The notes: generated from the sequence alone by a model not told the origin. 6,879 nt of DNA from Planctomycetota bacterium (GCA_024278035.1 JAJRUA010000005.1:1-6879), one strand, 5' to 3'; positions 1 through 5,777 are shown, counted from the stretch's first letter. Made by a program: numbers and translations.

Positions 1-730
1 AGACCATCGGATCATCGACGTAAAGGTTGCCACCCGTTTGGTTGGCGATCGCGGCCAGGAGGGCAGCGTTACGATCGGGGCCAATGGCGTAGCTCGACAC
101 GGCGACACGGTCGTCGCGGAGCTTCTGGATCAAGGAGACTAAACCCCGGCTTGCCAAGGAACCCCGACTGGCCAAAGAATGGGAGCCTGCTGTGCTAATG
201 CCATCGCCGATGTAAATCACAGCCTGACGCGAAACGTCGGATTGCTTGGCTAGATCGGCTGCCGCTTTGAGAGCGCCCGCCAAGTCGGTGGATCCAAGCG
301 GTGCTTCGTTTCGTAAGCGCGCAATCGCCGTTTGCATTGCTTCACTGTTCGGTGCCACGGCGGCCTCCGTGAGCGGGCGTGCATTGAGGTCCGCAGCGAC
401 CAGTTGCACAAGGTCGATTGGCGCAAGCGAAGCAAGGCATGCCTCGACAGCGGCAAGGGCCGTCTCGCGGTAGAGGCCCGTTTGGCTTGCCGAGGTATCG
501 ACCACAAGGACCACGCTCGAGGGAGTGGCAACGCTTGCCGAATCAATCGAGCCAAGGCTCGCAGCAAAGTAGCGCTGGCCTGCACCATCTTCAAACAATC
601 GCACTTCTAACGGGCGCGCTTCTTGGGAACGCGCTTCTTGGGAACGTGCCTCGGCGGCACCAGCCATCGGAGGCGACGCAAGCGCCAGTCCAATAACAGC
701 AATCCAACTTGCCGAACGTCTGAATGTCAT
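1..730 (-). CDS. Secreted von Willebrand factor A domain protein, N-terminal part (3' end beyond the window)
   Basis: The frame is open from ATG at 730-728 to the left edge, giving 243 codons and no stop, so the C-terminus is missing. Residues 1-26 look like a Sec signal peptide: basic MTFRR, a hydrophobic core, then an AGA/AEA cleavage site. A VWA domain starts near residue 70. Its metal-ion-dependent adhesion site (MIDAS) is complete as seen: DTSAS at 78-82, Thr148 in GSTDL, Asp176 in IGDG. VWA domains of this kind bind a divalent metal and mediate protein-protein contacts; the partner here is unknown. GGAG (complement of 742-745) lies 11 nt before the ATG, a weak to moderate ribosome binding site. 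Two in-frame tandem duplications are visible: ARSQE twice at 28-37, just after the signal peptide, and SLASRG twice inside the domain at 185-196. The gene is divergent from the permease. The protein is probably exported; whether a membrane anchor or further domain follows cannot be seen. Confidence 0.85.
   Translation of the reverse strand, partial: MTFRRSASWIAVIGLALASPPMAGAAEARSQEARSQEARPLEVRLFEDGAGQRYFAASLGSIDSASVATPSSVVLVVDTSASQTGLYRETALAAVEACLASLAPIDLVQLVAADLNARPLTEAAVAPNSEAMQTAIARLRNEAPLGSTDLAGALKAAADLAKQSDVSRQAVIYIGDGISTAGSHSLASRGSLASRGLVSLIQKLRDDRVAVSSYAIGPDRNAALLAAIANQTGGNLYVDDPMV
142..177. repeat. Imperfect 18-bp tandem duplication inside the VWA gene
   Basis: The units at 142-159 and 160-177 differ at a few positions (AACCCCGGCTTGCCAAGG against AACCCCGACTGGCCAAAG). 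Read on the minus strand they encode SLASRG twice, residues 185-196 of the VWA protein, shortly after the MIDAS Asp176. The frame is preserved. Confidence 0.75.
615..650. repeat. 15-bp tandem repeat (2.4 copies) inside the VWA gene
   Basis: The 15-bp unit CGCGCTTCTTGGGAA occurs exactly twice (615-629 and 630-644), followed by a degenerate partial third copy. Being a multiple of three, it keeps the frame and encodes ARSQE-ARSQE-AR on the minus strand, immediately after the predicted signal peptide cleavage site. Confidence 0.85.
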
Positions 731-860
731 CTGTCTGTCTGCTCCACAAGGAACGCCCACGGTGGGGCGTGCTGTAAGTTCCGCTGAGTCAATGCCTATA
801 CGGGAAGGATAACCCAGTTTATGTCCACGAGCGGTCGTTTCTCTAGCTAAAAACCGTTAA

Positions 861-899
861 GCCGCTCTATTTATCCGAGAGCCTCTATCTTATCCGGAG
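861..899. repeat. Degenerate ~20-bp tandem repeat with a TTATCC core
   Basis: The stretches 861-880 and 881-899 are two related copies, both reading roughly CTCTAT-(C)TTATCCG-GAG, with one-base gaps. They lie in the divergent spacer, upstream of the VWA gene on its strand. They could be paired operator sites or simply decayed repeats; nothing in the sequence decides. Confidence 0.4.
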
Positions 900-1183
900 T
901 AGAGAGCCCCTTCCACCGGATTCCGTTGATTTCAGGACGCCAATTAGCCCGATTAAGCCGAATCTGCCTCTTCACGGGGTGGCGAGGGGGCAAAGCAGGA
1001 AGCGTATTTTGTCAAAAAGCTACAATTTCTTGGGATAGGGACCGATCCTTCCAAGGCTTTTACCGTGCTGGGGATTAGAGTTCCTATAGGGTTCTAGCGT
1101 TGCCGGGGCCTACACTCTTATTTCGTCCGAGACCAGCCTTTCGATTCCAAGCCGACCATTTTTGGACTCCTTATGGACCCCGA

Positions 1184-1193
1184 GGGGGGGGGG
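1184..1193. repeat. G10 homopolymer in the permease leader
   Basis: Ten consecutive G residues lie 64 nt before the chosen ATG (1258). An ATG at 1173-1175 just upstream is out of frame with the permease at G10 and ends at TGA 1308-1310. Loss of one G would fuse it in frame as an N-terminal extension beginning MDPEGGGK. A TTG at 1162 is in frame at G10. Long G tracts slip during replication and are also a common site of sequencing error. Confidence 0.9.
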
Positions 1194-1257
1194 CAAAGAC
1201 TTGAGACGGTTGGTTTTTGCTCGCCCTATTTTGAACGCGGTCATCACTCGCTCTACT

Positions 1258-3210
1258 ATGGAAATGCCTTCAACCCTTCTTGCCCAAGCCCCCCTGGAGG
1301 CTCTCCCTGATTTTACGGCTGCTGGGCTCACGGCGGGCCTTACGGCAGGCGGAGCTCTGTCGCTCCTGGCCGTCCTAGGCGTTTTCTTGGTACTCCAACT
1401 ACGCCGTTCAACGCCGGTCGAACTGCTTTTTGTTGCCGCCCTGGTGCTGGTAACGCTTGCCGGGATCGTAACGCCGACCGAGGCCCTGTCGGGATTCGCT
1501 AGTGGCCCGGTGCTGTTGATCGGCACCCTGTTCGCCGCGGCAGCCGGACTGCGCACCACCGGTGCTTTGGACTGGATCGGCGGCCTGCTTCTTGGATCGG
1601 CTACGACGGAGAAGGCGGCTCTCAGGCGCCTGGCGCTGGTGGCCCCCATCTCAGCCGTCGTGCTGAACACGCCCCTCGTAGCGATGCTCGCCCCGGTCGT
1701 GATCGACTGGTGCCGCAAGCGAAACGTCTCTCCTTCGCGACTGCTACTCCCTCTGAGTTATCTAACGATCCTCGGCGGCGTGGTCACCGTTATTGGCACA
1801 AGCACGACGCTCGTCTGCAACGCTCAACTGGCCAAAGAGAAGGCTTCCGGCATTTACTCAGGAGCGTTTCTTGAACAGATTCGTGAGATTGGCCTCTTAG
1901 AAATTGGTGCTGCCGGGGCGCCGCTTGCCCTTTTGGGAATCGTTTATTTGCTAACCATCGGGCCCAAGCTCTTGCCTGACCGCTCGGATATGGTCCAAGA
2001 TTTCGGCGAGCATCGACGAGAGTACCTTGTCGAACTGATGGTTCAACCAACCTGCCCCCTTATCGGCAAGACCGTCGAAGAGGCCGGATTGCGTCAGCTC
2101 CCGGGCCTCTTTTTGATCGAGATTAGCCGGGGTGAAGAGGTTCTAACGCCCGTCACCCCAAGCGACGTGATTGTCTCGCATGACCGAATGGTTTTTACGG
2201 GCGTGGTCGAAACGATCGCCGACTTGGAACGCATCCCAGGGCTCGTTCCGGCGGTTGATCTTACCTATGAGTTCCGTCCTGCTGAACAAACGCAGCGGCA
2301 ACTGACCGAAGCGGTTCTCTCACGCACTTCCCCGTTGATCGGACGCACTGTCCGTGAAGCCAACTTCCGTGGCCGCTATAACGCGGCCATCGTGGCGGTT
2401 CATCGTGGCGGTGAACGGCTCGGTACGAAGATCGGCGATATCCGGCTTGAGGCGGGGGATACGCTGCTTTTGCAAGCCCGAATGAGTTTTGTCGATGCCC
2501 ATCGAAACAATCGTGATTTCTATTTAGTAAGCCAAGTCGGTGGCTCCTCGGCCCGTCGGCATGACCGAGCGCTGGTGGCAGGTGGCCTGTTTCTTTTGCT
2601 GATTGTTTGGCTTATCGCGACGACGCTCAGCGGCGCGAATCCCGCAGCTTGGCTCGACGGATCGATCAAGCCACTCGCCGGCTTGGCCGTCGTGATTGCG
2701 ATGATCGTCACGCGATGCCTCACGACAAGCCAAGCGCGATCGGCCGTTGATCTCCAGGTGCTTATCACCATCGCTGCCGCGATGGGCCTGGGAGCCGCCT
2801 TGCAACAAAGTGGAGCGGCCAATTGGCTGGCGTCTCAAATCGTGGGAGGCGTCTCTTACCTACAATCGCCAGAAGCTCTTTTCCCCTGGTTACTCTTAGC
2901 CGCCGTCTACTTGGCCTCCATGCTGCTGACAGAAACGATTACCAATGTCGCCGTCGCCACGATCATGATCCCGCTGTCGATAAGCATTGCGAATGTCGCA
3001 GGGCTTAGCCCCCGACCGTTCTTGATGGCCGTCGCCATTGCCGCATCGCTCAGCTTCGCCACGCCGATCGGCTACCAAACGAACCTAATGGTAATGGGCC
3101 CCGGCGGTTACCAACCCCGAGACTACCTGCGAGTCGGCGGCCCGCTAGCGATCTTAATCGCCGTGGCGGCGATCGCTTTGATCGGTGGCATTTGGTCGTT
3201 TGATCTGTAG
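1258..3210 (+). CDS. SLC13/DASS-family permease with two RCK_C (TrkA-C) domains
   Basis: A 650-residue integral membrane transporter. Residues 33-235 hold the first set of hydrophobic segments, including a re-entrant-type motif LNTPLVAMLAP (136-146) and GTSTTLVCN (180-188). Residues about 257-335 and 346-427 are two successive RCK_C-like domains, each starting with a PLIG(K/R)TV motif (267-273 and 359-365). Residues 438-650 hold the second membrane set, with TETITNVAVATIMIPL (558-573) and ATPIGYQTNLMVMGPGGY (601-618), the second SLC13 signature. The order, transmembrane half, paired RCK_C, transmembrane half, and the length match bacterial YfbS-like SLC13 permeases. Family members move anions such as dicarboxylates or sulfate, often with Na+; the substrate cannot be read here. 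The RCK_C pair suggests cytoplasmic ligand gating. ATG 1258 was chosen because family proteins begin near here; TTG 1162 (682 aa) and ATG 1264 are alternatives, and none has a clear Shine-Dalgarno sequence. It appears monocistronic. Confidence 0.92.
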   Translation: MEMPSTLLAQAPLEALPDFTAAGLTAGLTAGGALSLLAVLGVFLVLQLRRSTPVELLFVAALVLVTLAGIVTPTEALSGFASGPVLLIGTLFAAAAGLRTTGALDWIGGLLLGSATTEKAALRRLALVAPISAVVLNTPLVAMLAPVVIDWCRKRNVSPSRLLLPLSYLTILGGVVTVIGTSTTLVCNAQLAKEKASGIYSGAFLEQIREIGLLEIGAAGAPLALLGIVYLLTIGPKLLPDRSDMVQDFGEHRREYLVELMVQPTCPLIGKTVEEAGLRQLPGLFLIEISRGEEVLTPVTPSDVIVSHDRMVFTGVVETIADLERIPGLVPAVDLTYEFRPAEQTQRQLTEAVLSRTSPLIGRTVREANFRGRYNAAIVAVHRGGERLGTKIGDIRLEAGDTLLLQARMSFVDAHRNNRDFYLVSQVGGSSARRHDRALVAGGLFLLLIVWLIATTLSGANPAAWLDGSIKPLAGLAVVIAMIVTRCLTTSQARSAVDLQVLITIAAAMGLGAALQQSGAANWLASQIVGGVSYLQSPEALFPWLLLAAVYLASMLLTETITNVAVATIMIPLSISIANVAGLSPRPFLMAVAIAASLSFATPIGYQTNLMVMGPGGYQPRDYLRVGGPLAILIAVAAIALIGGIWSFDL

Positions 3211-3273
3211 GAGAGACTGACGAGGAAAGGAATCAAGGAACCTCAAAGGAACGACGGAACAACGAGAAAATAC

Positions 3274-3359
3274 TGCGGGAGGCGTCTCTGACGCCGACGA
3301 CAATTTCGTCGCTATGAATGGCTTGTAACGCGTTATCGGCGTCAGAGACGCCTCCCACA
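3274..3359. repeat. Nested palindromic element (REP/BIME- or MITE-like)
   Basis: A perfect 21-bp inverted repeat joins 3277-3297 and 3336-3356, extending to 24 bp with one mismatch (3274-3297 with 3336-3359). Each arm is itself a near palindrome, GGCGTC-TCT-GACGCC or its complement. Between the arms lie a second hairpin (CGACGA 3295-3300 with TCGTCG 3306-3311) and a perfect 10-bp palindrome TAACGCGTTA (3326-3335). Two facing palindromic units of this kind are the layout of BIMEs built from REP sequences, and also of short non-autonomous inverted-repeat elements. No coding capacity or transposase is present. As RNA it would fold into a long hairpin followed by TTTTGTCTTTT, so it may also terminate the permease transcript. 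Confidence 0.85.
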
Positions 3360-3370
3360 TTTTGTCTTTT
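3274..3370 (+). terminator. Possible transcription terminator formed by the palindromic element
   Basis: The 21- to 24-bp stem is followed on the plus strand by the T-rich stretch TTTTGTCTTTT (3360-3370), and lies about 65 nt after the permease stop. The 38-nt distance between arms is longer than in typical intrinsic terminators, so activity is an inference. Confidence 0.4.
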
Positions 3371-3408
3371 CCGCTCCGTTCCCTCGTTCGTGTGCGATTC
3401 TCATTCTT

Positions 3409-3414
3409 TATACT
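3409..3414 (+). promoter_or_regulatory. Candidate -10 box of the protease promoter
   Basis: TATACT matches five of six bases of the sigma70 -10 consensus and lies about 95 bp before the protease ATG, downstream of the palindromic element. No good -35 hexamer is present 16-18 bp upstream, so the call rests on the -10 alone. Confidence 0.3.
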
Positions 3415-3483
3415 ACTTGTGAACGATTGAGGTGCACGGAGCGTAGCACTTTATTGTCAACCGTTACTTCTTTCCAACTAGTT

Positions 3484-3505
3484 CCAATAGAACGACCAAT
3501 AGAAC
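3484..3505. repeat. Direct repeat CCAATAGAAC x2 before the protease start
   Basis: CCAATAGAAC occurs at 3484-3493 and again at 3496-3505, separated by GA (12-bp period). The second copy ends three bases before the ATG. There is no Shine-Dalgarno sequence in this stretch, so the protease start is probably recognised without one. The repeat could be an operator or a chance duplication. Confidence 0.5.
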
Positions 3506-3508
3506 AAA

Positions 3509-4633
3509 ATGTTCCGTCAAAAATACCCGTCTTTATGGCTTCTGCCCCTCCTGCTGTTCGTTGCCGATCATGCCAGCGCTCAAAGGAATTTACTACGGCC
3601 CGTTGACCGACCGGCGGCTTCGCCCAAGCCATTAGCGGCCCATCTCACACCGGAAGAGCGGGCCAACATTCGCGTTTACGAAACGGTGGATCAAAGCGTC
3701 GTTCACATTACGACCAGCACGGTTCAATACGACCGAATGTTCGGAATGCCGATCGAAGGCTCGGGAGCAGGGTCGGGTTCAATCATTGATCGGCGAGGTC
3801 ACATCCTTACCAACCACCATGTGATTGAAGACGCCAGTAAAATCACTGTCAAACTTCCGGACGACGATACCAACTACGAAGCCGAACTGATCGGCGCCGA
3901 CGAGGAATACGACATTGCGGTTCTGAAGATCGACGCTCCACGAGAGCGATTGACGCCAATCGCCTTAGGGCGAAGCGATACGCTTCGCGTGGGACAAAAG
4001 GCTTATGCCCTTGGAAACCCCTTCGGACTGGATGGAACGCTGACCACGGGCATTGTTTCTAGCCTGAACCGTTCGCTGCCGAGTCGTGTGAAAGGCCGGG
4101 CTATGACGGGCATGATTCAGACGGACGCTGCCATGAACCCCGGCAACTCCGGAGGGCCCTTGCTTAACACGGCAGGCGAAATGATCGGCATGTGCGTCGC
4201 GATCCGTAGTTCGGTCGGGCAAAACTCGGGTGTCGGTTTTGCTATTCCCATCAATCGCATTCGTAGGTTCACGCCGGAACTACTGGAACATGGAAAAGTC
4301 ATTCGCGCTTATCATGGCATCGTCCTCCTCAACGAAACGAGTCGCGGCCTGCGTATTGCAAAACTCAGTCCAGGCGGCCCTGCCGACACAGCGGGCCTGC
4401 GTGGTTTTCGCACCTATGTTCGCAATCGTCGGGAGGGACCGTTTGTCTATCGTGAGACGGTGATCGATCGTGAGTACGCAGACTACATTCTAACGGTCGA
4501 TGGCCAGCCGATTCAGACGCATGAGGAGTTTCTGAAAATCATGGACAACCACAAGCCGGGCGATCGGGTGATTTTCTCCGTCCTAAGAGAAGGGCAGAAG
4601 CAGCGCATCACGCTAACTTTGGGGGCGGCCTGA
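3509..4633 (+). CDS. Exported HtrA/Deg-like trypsin-family serine protease with one PDZ domain
   Basis: A 374-residue protein. Residues 1-25 are a Sec signal peptide with a Leu-rich core and an ASA-Q cleavage site, so it should act in the periplasm or outside. The protease domain spans about 53-258 and all three catalytic residues are in canonical motifs: His104 (LTNHHV), Asp135 (YDIAVLKI) and Ser214 (PGNSGGPL). A single PDZ domain follows (about 262-374; GGPADTAGL at 289-297, VDGQPI at 330-335, PGDRV at 350-354). HtrA proteases degrade or refold damaged envelope proteins; PDZ domains bind exposed C-termini. The architecture resembles DegS in domain number but has a cleavable signal in place of a membrane anchor. 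Unusual is an insertion of roughly 28 residues (about 298-325, charged and Arg-rich) between AGL and the ADYILTVDG strand, where classical HtrA PDZ domains need only a few residues. Start ATG 3509 fits the signal peptide. A gene name such as degP or degQ is not justified. Confidence 0.93.
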   Translation: MFRQKYPSLWLLPLLLFVADHASAQRNLLRPVDRPAASPKPLAAHLTPEERANIRVYETVDQSVVHITTSTVQYDRMFGMPIEGSGAGSGSIIDRRGHILTNHHVIEDASKITVKLPDDDTNYEAELIGADEEYDIAVLKIDAPRERLTPIALGRSDTLRVGQKAYALGNPFGLDGTLTTGIVSSLNRSLPSRVKGRAMTGMIQTDAAMNPGNSGGPLLNTAGEMIGMCVAIRSSVGQNSGVGFAIPINRIRRFTPELLEHGKVIRAYHGIVLLNETSRGLRIAKLSPGGPADTAGLRGFRTYVRNRREGPFVYRETVIDREYADYILTVDGQPIQTHEEFLKIMDNHKPGDRVIFSVLREGQKQRITLTLGAA

Positions 4634-4635
4634 AT

Positions 4636-4690
4636 AGGCGAGCCGACTGTGGTTTGTCAAGCACTCTTCCGGCGTTAAAAACTCTCGCCT
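4636..4690 (+). terminator. Weak candidate terminator after the protease gene
   Basis: AGGCGAG (4636-4642) pairs with CTCGCCT (4684-4690), with a smaller GCCG/CGGC pairing inside, starting three bases after the protease stop codon. The loop is long (41 nt) and the only T-rich sequence is TATTTT about 10 nt further on, so this is a weak call. Confidence 0.25.
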
Positions 4691-4850
4691 TAGGTTTGCC
4701 TATTTTCACATCCGTGTTATCCCCCTATTTTTCCCGAAAATTCTGGTGGCTTCATAAAGGGGGCTCTATCAACCTCGCCTCGTGTTCCTAAATCGTTTGT
4801 AAGCCTCTCTTTAGTCGCCGAGAAAATCAGGGGCTGCTCTCCGACCGACT

Positions 4851-4919
4851 GGTGAGACAGTTCACCCTACCGGTGACTTCACCATTTGGCCCCTTGTGTC
4901 CCTTGGGGTATCCGGTAGG
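4851..4919. other. Cluster of short inverted repeats, possible structured RNA
   Basis: GGTGA/TCACC hairpins occur twice in close succession (4851-4855 with 4862-4866, and 4872-4876 with 4879-4883). An 8-bp inverted repeat CCTACCGG (4866-4873) with CCGGTAGG (4912-4919) encloses the second one and also a CCCC/GGGG pairing, but competes with it for two bases. It matches no riboswitch I know. Short stems of this size can arise by chance. Confidence 0.25.
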
Positions 4920-5078
4920 TTCGGTCGTGACGTTGATTACTCACCTAATGATTTTTACTCACAGACGCGTCGATCGCGATGCGTTGTGCTTCCCTGTGGT
5001 GGCACGACAGGCGATCCCCGCCGGCATTCCTCAAGAGTTCCTACCTAAAACCAAGGCGTCGTAGCGATAAAAAGTAAG

Positions 5079-5103
5079 GGGCGATGGTCGCCCTACTCTT
5101 TTT
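5079..5103 (+). terminator. GC hairpin with T tract, possible terminator or palindromic repeat
   Basis: GGGCGA (5079-5084), loop TGG, TCGCCC (5088-5093) forms a 6-bp stem, followed five bases later by five T residues (5099-5103) and preceded by an A-run. The layout is that of an intrinsic terminator, yet the nearest sure upstream gene ends about 450 bp away. On the minus strand the unit begins GTAGGGCGA, so it could instead be a dispersed palindromic repeat. Confidence 0.4.
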
Positions 5104-5217
5104 GACGCACTGAAACGCGACGCTCCCACCACCCGCGTTGGTTCCGCTATCGGTTCGCCTGCTATGCCGGTGAAGCATTCCTTTTTGTGGACGATCCTTC
5201 CTTCGGTTCCATCGCCT

Positions 5218-5222
5218 AGGAG
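5218..5222 (+). promoter_or_regulatory. Strong Shine-Dalgarno site of the small secreted protein
   Basis: AGGAG lies eight bases before the ATG at 5231, an ideal match and spacing. It is the only textbook ribosome binding site among the genes of this window and fixes the start codon. Confidence 0.85.
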
Positions 5223-5230
5223 AAGATAAG

Positions 5231-5668
5231 ATGCGTTTAAGTTGGATTTTGATTTCTACTTTCGCCCTTACCGCCCTCGCCGCATCAGGTGCCTCGGCCC
5301 AATGCTGTTCCGGTTCTGGCAGTACTTGCTCTAGCCTTAGCTCAAATTACTCCAGTGCTTCAGCGGTTTACCAGGCTCCGGCAGCTGCGTCCCTGACGGC
5401 GGGATCGTCTCTCATGACGGGCACCTACCCGAGTGTGACCACAAGCAATCCTGTGGTCTACAGCGTAGCAAAGCCTGTTGTTGGTCATGTTAGTCAAACG
5501 GTTGTTGGCGAACTGGCCGGAAAGCAAGCAGCACCTTCGGCTATTTCGACCCCGCCAATTTCGACCCCAATTTTGGCCTCGCCGATTTCGACTCCTTCGT
5601 CCTACACGATGCCAACCGAGACTTACCAGCCGCAGCCCTACTGCCCAAGCTGCCAGTTGCGCAACTAA
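5231..5668 (+). CDS. Small exported Ser/Thr/Pro/Ala-rich protein, unknown function
   Basis: A 145-residue protein I do not recognise. Residues 1-23 form a Sec signal peptide (Arg2, hydrophobic core, ASGASA cleavage site), giving a mature protein of about 122 residues that starts QCC. All five cysteines are near the ends: 25, 26 and 33 close to the new N-terminus, 138 and 141 as a CPSC motif four residues before the C-terminus. This suggests disulfide pairing or metal binding at the termini. The middle is low complexity, with an ISTP motif repeated three times (105-108, 110-113, 119-122). Cys25 is not in a lipobox, so a lipoprotein is unlikely. The strong AGGAG site, isolated position and strong terminator point to a well-expressed single-gene transcript. 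It could be a surface or matrix protein; that is a guess. Confidence 0.75.
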   Translation: MRLSWILISTFALTALAASGASAQCCSGSGSTCSSLSSNYSSASAVYQAPAAASLTAGSSLMTGTYPSVTTSNPVVYSVAKPVVGHVSQTVVGELAGKQAAPSAISTPPISTPILASPISTPSSYTMPTETYQPQPYCPSCQLRN

Positions 5669-5694
5669 GACACGACCGTTAGATGAACAACGAG

Positions 5695-5726
5695 CGCGGC
5701 TGTGGGCAACCATGGCCGCGTTTTTT
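5695..5726 (+). terminator. Intrinsic terminator of the small secreted protein gene
   Basis: CGCGGCTGTGG (5695-5705) pairs with CCATGGCCGCG (5710-5720) around a GCAA tetraloop (GNRA type), followed by six T residues (5721-5726). The 11-bp stem includes two G-U wobbles in plus-strand RNA; on the minus strand these become A-C mismatches, and no T tract follows there. The terminator is therefore directional and belongs to the gene ending at 5668, not to tsaD. Confidence 0.9.
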
Positions 5727-5777
5727 GTTTAGTTGGAAGTTGCTAGGCGCTAGTTCGGAGTTAGAAACGCCGCGCGA

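Larger units (their letters stand above)
731..1257. other. Divergent spacer between the VWA gene and the permease gene
   Basis: No convincing gene lies here. It should carry the promoters of both flanking genes, which are transcribed apart. A short hairpin (ACGCCC 753-758 with GGGCGT 765-770) lies about 22 nt before the VWA start codon. A degenerate tandem repeat containing TTATCC lies at 861-899, and a related inverted GGATAA occurs near 807-812. TACAAT at 1021-1026 resembles a -10 box but has no good -35 at the right distance. A G10 homopolymer at 1184-1193 lies in the permease leader. No known riboswitch or RNA gene was recognised. Confidence 0.5.
3211..3508. other. Spacer between permease and protease genes
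   Basis: This 298-bp stretch holds no gene. It contains the nested inverted-repeat element (3274-3359), a candidate promoter for the protease (-10 at 3409-3414) and a 10-bp direct repeat just before the protease start. The sequences flanking the element also resemble each other in inverted orientation: GAACGACGGAAC at 3249-3260 against the complement of 3378-3389, 11 of 12 identical. The symmetry therefore extends beyond the perfect arms. Confidence 0.6.
4634..5230. other. Long spacer between the protease and the small secreted protein genes
   Basis: These 597 bp hold no gene I can support. A possible terminator of the protease lies at 4636-4690. Short inverted repeats cluster at 4851-4919, and a compact GC hairpin with a T tract lies at 5079-5103. 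A GTG-started 70-codon frame (4852-5064) ends just before that hairpin, but it has no ribosome binding site, recognisable domain or family, and overlaps the inverted repeats. The promoter of the gene at 5231 should lie in the last 100 bp; TGCTATGCC at 5159-5167 is an extended -10-like candidate. Confidence 0.5.

Noticed and set aside
246..696. Several open frames on both strands of about 75-114 codons over the VWA gene
   Set aside because: The uninterrupted minus-strand frame from 730 gives a signal peptide and a VWA domain with complete MIDAS. The others show no recognisable features and Arg/Ser-biased shadow composition.
1009..1037. A sigma70 promoter with TTGTCA at 1009-1014 for the permease
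   Set aside because: TTGTCA is a fair -35, but the hexamer 17 bp downstream (GGGATA) is a poor -10 and the better TACAAT is only 6 bp away, so no properly spaced pair exists.
1110..1718. A 202-codon open frame on the minus strand over the start of the permease gene
   Set aside because: Its translation is low-complexity, Arg/Ser/Ala-rich and has no domain, while the opposite strand encodes a clear transporter in the same place. It is a shadow frame of a GC-rich gene.
4851..4919. A known riboswitch such as fluoride, guanidine or c-di-GMP in the spacer
   Set aside because: The stems are short and the conserved nucleotides of those classes, as far as I know them, are not present.
4852..5064. 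A 70-codon GTG-started frame in the long spacer
   Set aside because: It has no ribosome binding site, signal peptide or recognisable family, and it overlaps inverted repeats. The hairpin just after its stop is suggestive but not enough to call a gene.
5360..5732. Overlapping frames on both strands within the small secreted protein gene (117 and 84 codons)
   Set aside because: They are Arg-rich, lack ribosome binding sites and overlap the terminator, while the frame from 5231 has a signal peptide and a strong Shine-Dalgarno site.
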